Below, piece by piece: positions 13,403 through 14,248 of a DNA stretch of 14,248 bases. Numbering within the stretch: the first letter of the stretch is position 1; the number at the start of each line of letters is the position of its first letter. The stretch covers positions 1 through 14,248 of the forward strand of contig NZ_JAWOBT010000021.1 of the NCBI RefSeq assembly GCF_046484155.1, written 5' to 3'. Origin of the DNA: Alkalibacterium sp046484155 (GTDB lineage: Bacteria; Bacillota; Bacilli; Lactobacillales; Carnobacteriaceae_A). Made by a program: the position numbers and the translations under genes. A model generated the notes under the pieces. That model was not told where the DNA came from. It saw only the letters and a program-made list of their open reading frames with translations, and did no database searches.

Positions 13403-14248
13403 TTATAAGGTAAAACGGTCCACCAGCTGGTTCAGTTCTTCGGCAATTCTAGCGAGTTCTTCTGAGCTGGCGGAAACTTCCTGCATCGTGCTCGTTGTCT
13501 GTTGCGCAGAGGCGGACGTTTGTTCGATCCCGGCCGCAGACTCTTCAGAAACACTGGCGATTTCTTCCACGCTGGAACTCATTTCGATCGTCTGAGTTTT
13601 GTTCACTTTCAGCTTGTCAGAGATTTCCTTGATCGCAAGGCCCATCGCCTGAACGGATGACGAGATCTTGTTGAAGGTCTCGCCCGTGTTCTCGATCTGC
13701 GTCGTTCCCTTGGCGACCTGTTCATACCCGGTCTCCAAGTTGGCTGCAACGGCGGACGATTCTTGCTGGATGCTGTTGACGATATCGGTGATATCAACGA
13801 CCGAATGAGACACCTGTTCCGCCAGCTTCCTCACTTCTTCCGCTACGACCGCGAAGCCTTTGCCCTGTTCGCCGGCACGTGCGGCTTCGATCGCTGCATT
13901 CAGGGCCAGCAGATTGGTCTGTTCGGCGATGCCTTCGATGACCGACACCAGTTTAGACACTTTGGCTGATTTATTGTCCAGCTCTTTCACACCTTCGACA
14001 GAATGCTTGACGAGCTTATCGATCATCTGCATCTGGGATACCGAGGCATCCATCAGTCCGCTGCCTTTTTCCGTCAACGCCCTCACATCATTGGATGTTT
14101 TGTAGATACGGTCGCTTTGGTCCGCGGATGCTTCGATCGTCTGGACGAAGCGGTGCATGTTCTCGGACAAGTCACTGGTGTAATTGGCCTGTGACTCCGA
14201 TCCGGAAGCCAGCTCCTGCATCGTGATGGCGATCTGCTCGGCTCCCTG
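13403..14248 (-). CDS. Methyl-accepting chemotaxis protein, C-terminal part
   Basis: The reading frame is open to the right edge: nine more codons (QGAEQIAIT) precede the internal methionine at 14219-14221, so the true start lies outside. The visible 281 residues are the cytoplasmic signalling domain, a long antiparallel coiled coil. The hairpin tip that contacts CheA and CheW is GIAEQTNLLALNAAIEAARA followed by GEQGKGFAVVAEEVRKLAEQ. Flanking alanine, glutamine, serine and glutamate-rich heptads would hold the methylation sites. The protein ends LNQLVDRFTL with no CheR-tethering pentapeptide. Sensor and HAMP domains are not in view, so the signal sensed is unknown. It implies a motile host. 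GC content is higher here than in the 6.4-9.3 kb stretch. Confidence 0.93.
   Translation of the reverse strand, partial: QGAEQIAITMQELASGSESQANYTSDLSENMHRFVQTIEASADQSDRIYKTSNDVRALTEKGSGLMDASVSQMQMIDKLVKHSVEGVKELDNKSAKVSKLVSVIEGIAEQTNLLALNAAIEAARAGEQGKGFAVVAEEVRKLAEQVSHSVVDITDIVNSIQQESSAVAANLETGYEQVAKGTTQIENTGETFNKISSSVQAMGLAIKEISDKLKVNKTQTIEMSSSVEEIASVSEESAAGIEQTSASAQQTTSTMQEVSASSEELARIAEELNQLVDRFTL

Noticed and set aside
1..14248. CRISPR array, tRNA, riboswitch, toxin-antitoxin or phage-defence module
   Set aside because: I found no regularly spaced repeats, tRNA-like folds, known riboswitch layouts or paired small genes that would support any of these.

Overview
The window reads as a chromosomal segment of a low-to-moderate GC Gram-positive bacterium of the class Bacilli. 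Reasons: strong AGGAGG-type ribosome binding sites, sigma-A-like promoters, many intrinsic terminators, a YtrA-type GntR/ABC cassette, a GlvA/GlvC/RpiR-type maltose module and a lipoprotein with a typical lipobox. A chemoreceptor fragment suggests a motile cell. I cannot name the genus from the sequence alone.

Layout, left to right. (1) 1-398: the 3' part of a gene resembling YflT-type general stress proteins, broken by a one-base frameshift, then a strong terminator. (2) 609-2484: a QorB/NmrA-like NAD(P)-binding reductase (minus strand), divergent from a YjjG-type HAD nucleotidase (plus). (3) 2617-3255: an HhH-GPD DNA glycosylase-like protein (minus) lacking the Fe-S cysteines. (4) 3367-5647: a tight minus-strand group, DUF4349 lipoprotein - VOC/glyoxalase protein - glutathionyl-hydroquinone-reductase-like protein. 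(5) 5795-9138: an accessory, more AT-rich stretch. It holds a decayed short-chain dehydrogenase, an intact three-gene YtrA-type regulator/ABC ATPase/permease operon with a recognisable promoter and operator, and the C-terminal remnant of an IS110-family transposase. (6) 9330-13145: an alpha-glucoside (maltose-type) module on the minus strand: PTS IICB transporter, GH4 6-phospho-alpha-glucosidase, strong terminator, then an RpiR-family regulator. (7) 13403-14248: the 3' part of a methyl-accepting chemotaxis protein, running off the right edge.

How the genes work together: the PTS IICB protein would import and phosphorylate an alpha-glucoside, the GH4 enzyme would hydrolyse the 6-phospho-sugar, and the RpiR protein probably senses a phosphosugar and controls the pair. 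No IIA domain is present, so phosphate must come from a IIA elsewhere. In the ytr-like cassette the regulator's probable operator overlaps the -10 box of its own promoter, which suggests autoregulation. The DUF4349-VOC-GST group looks like an envelope or electrophile stress unit, but that is inference from adjacency.

I see no CRISPR array, tRNA, rRNA, phage module, toxin-antitoxin pair or clearly new system. The most notable points are the two decayed genes and transposase remnant around the ABC cassette, the ytr-like operator, the non-canonical HhH protein and the frameshift at the left edge.
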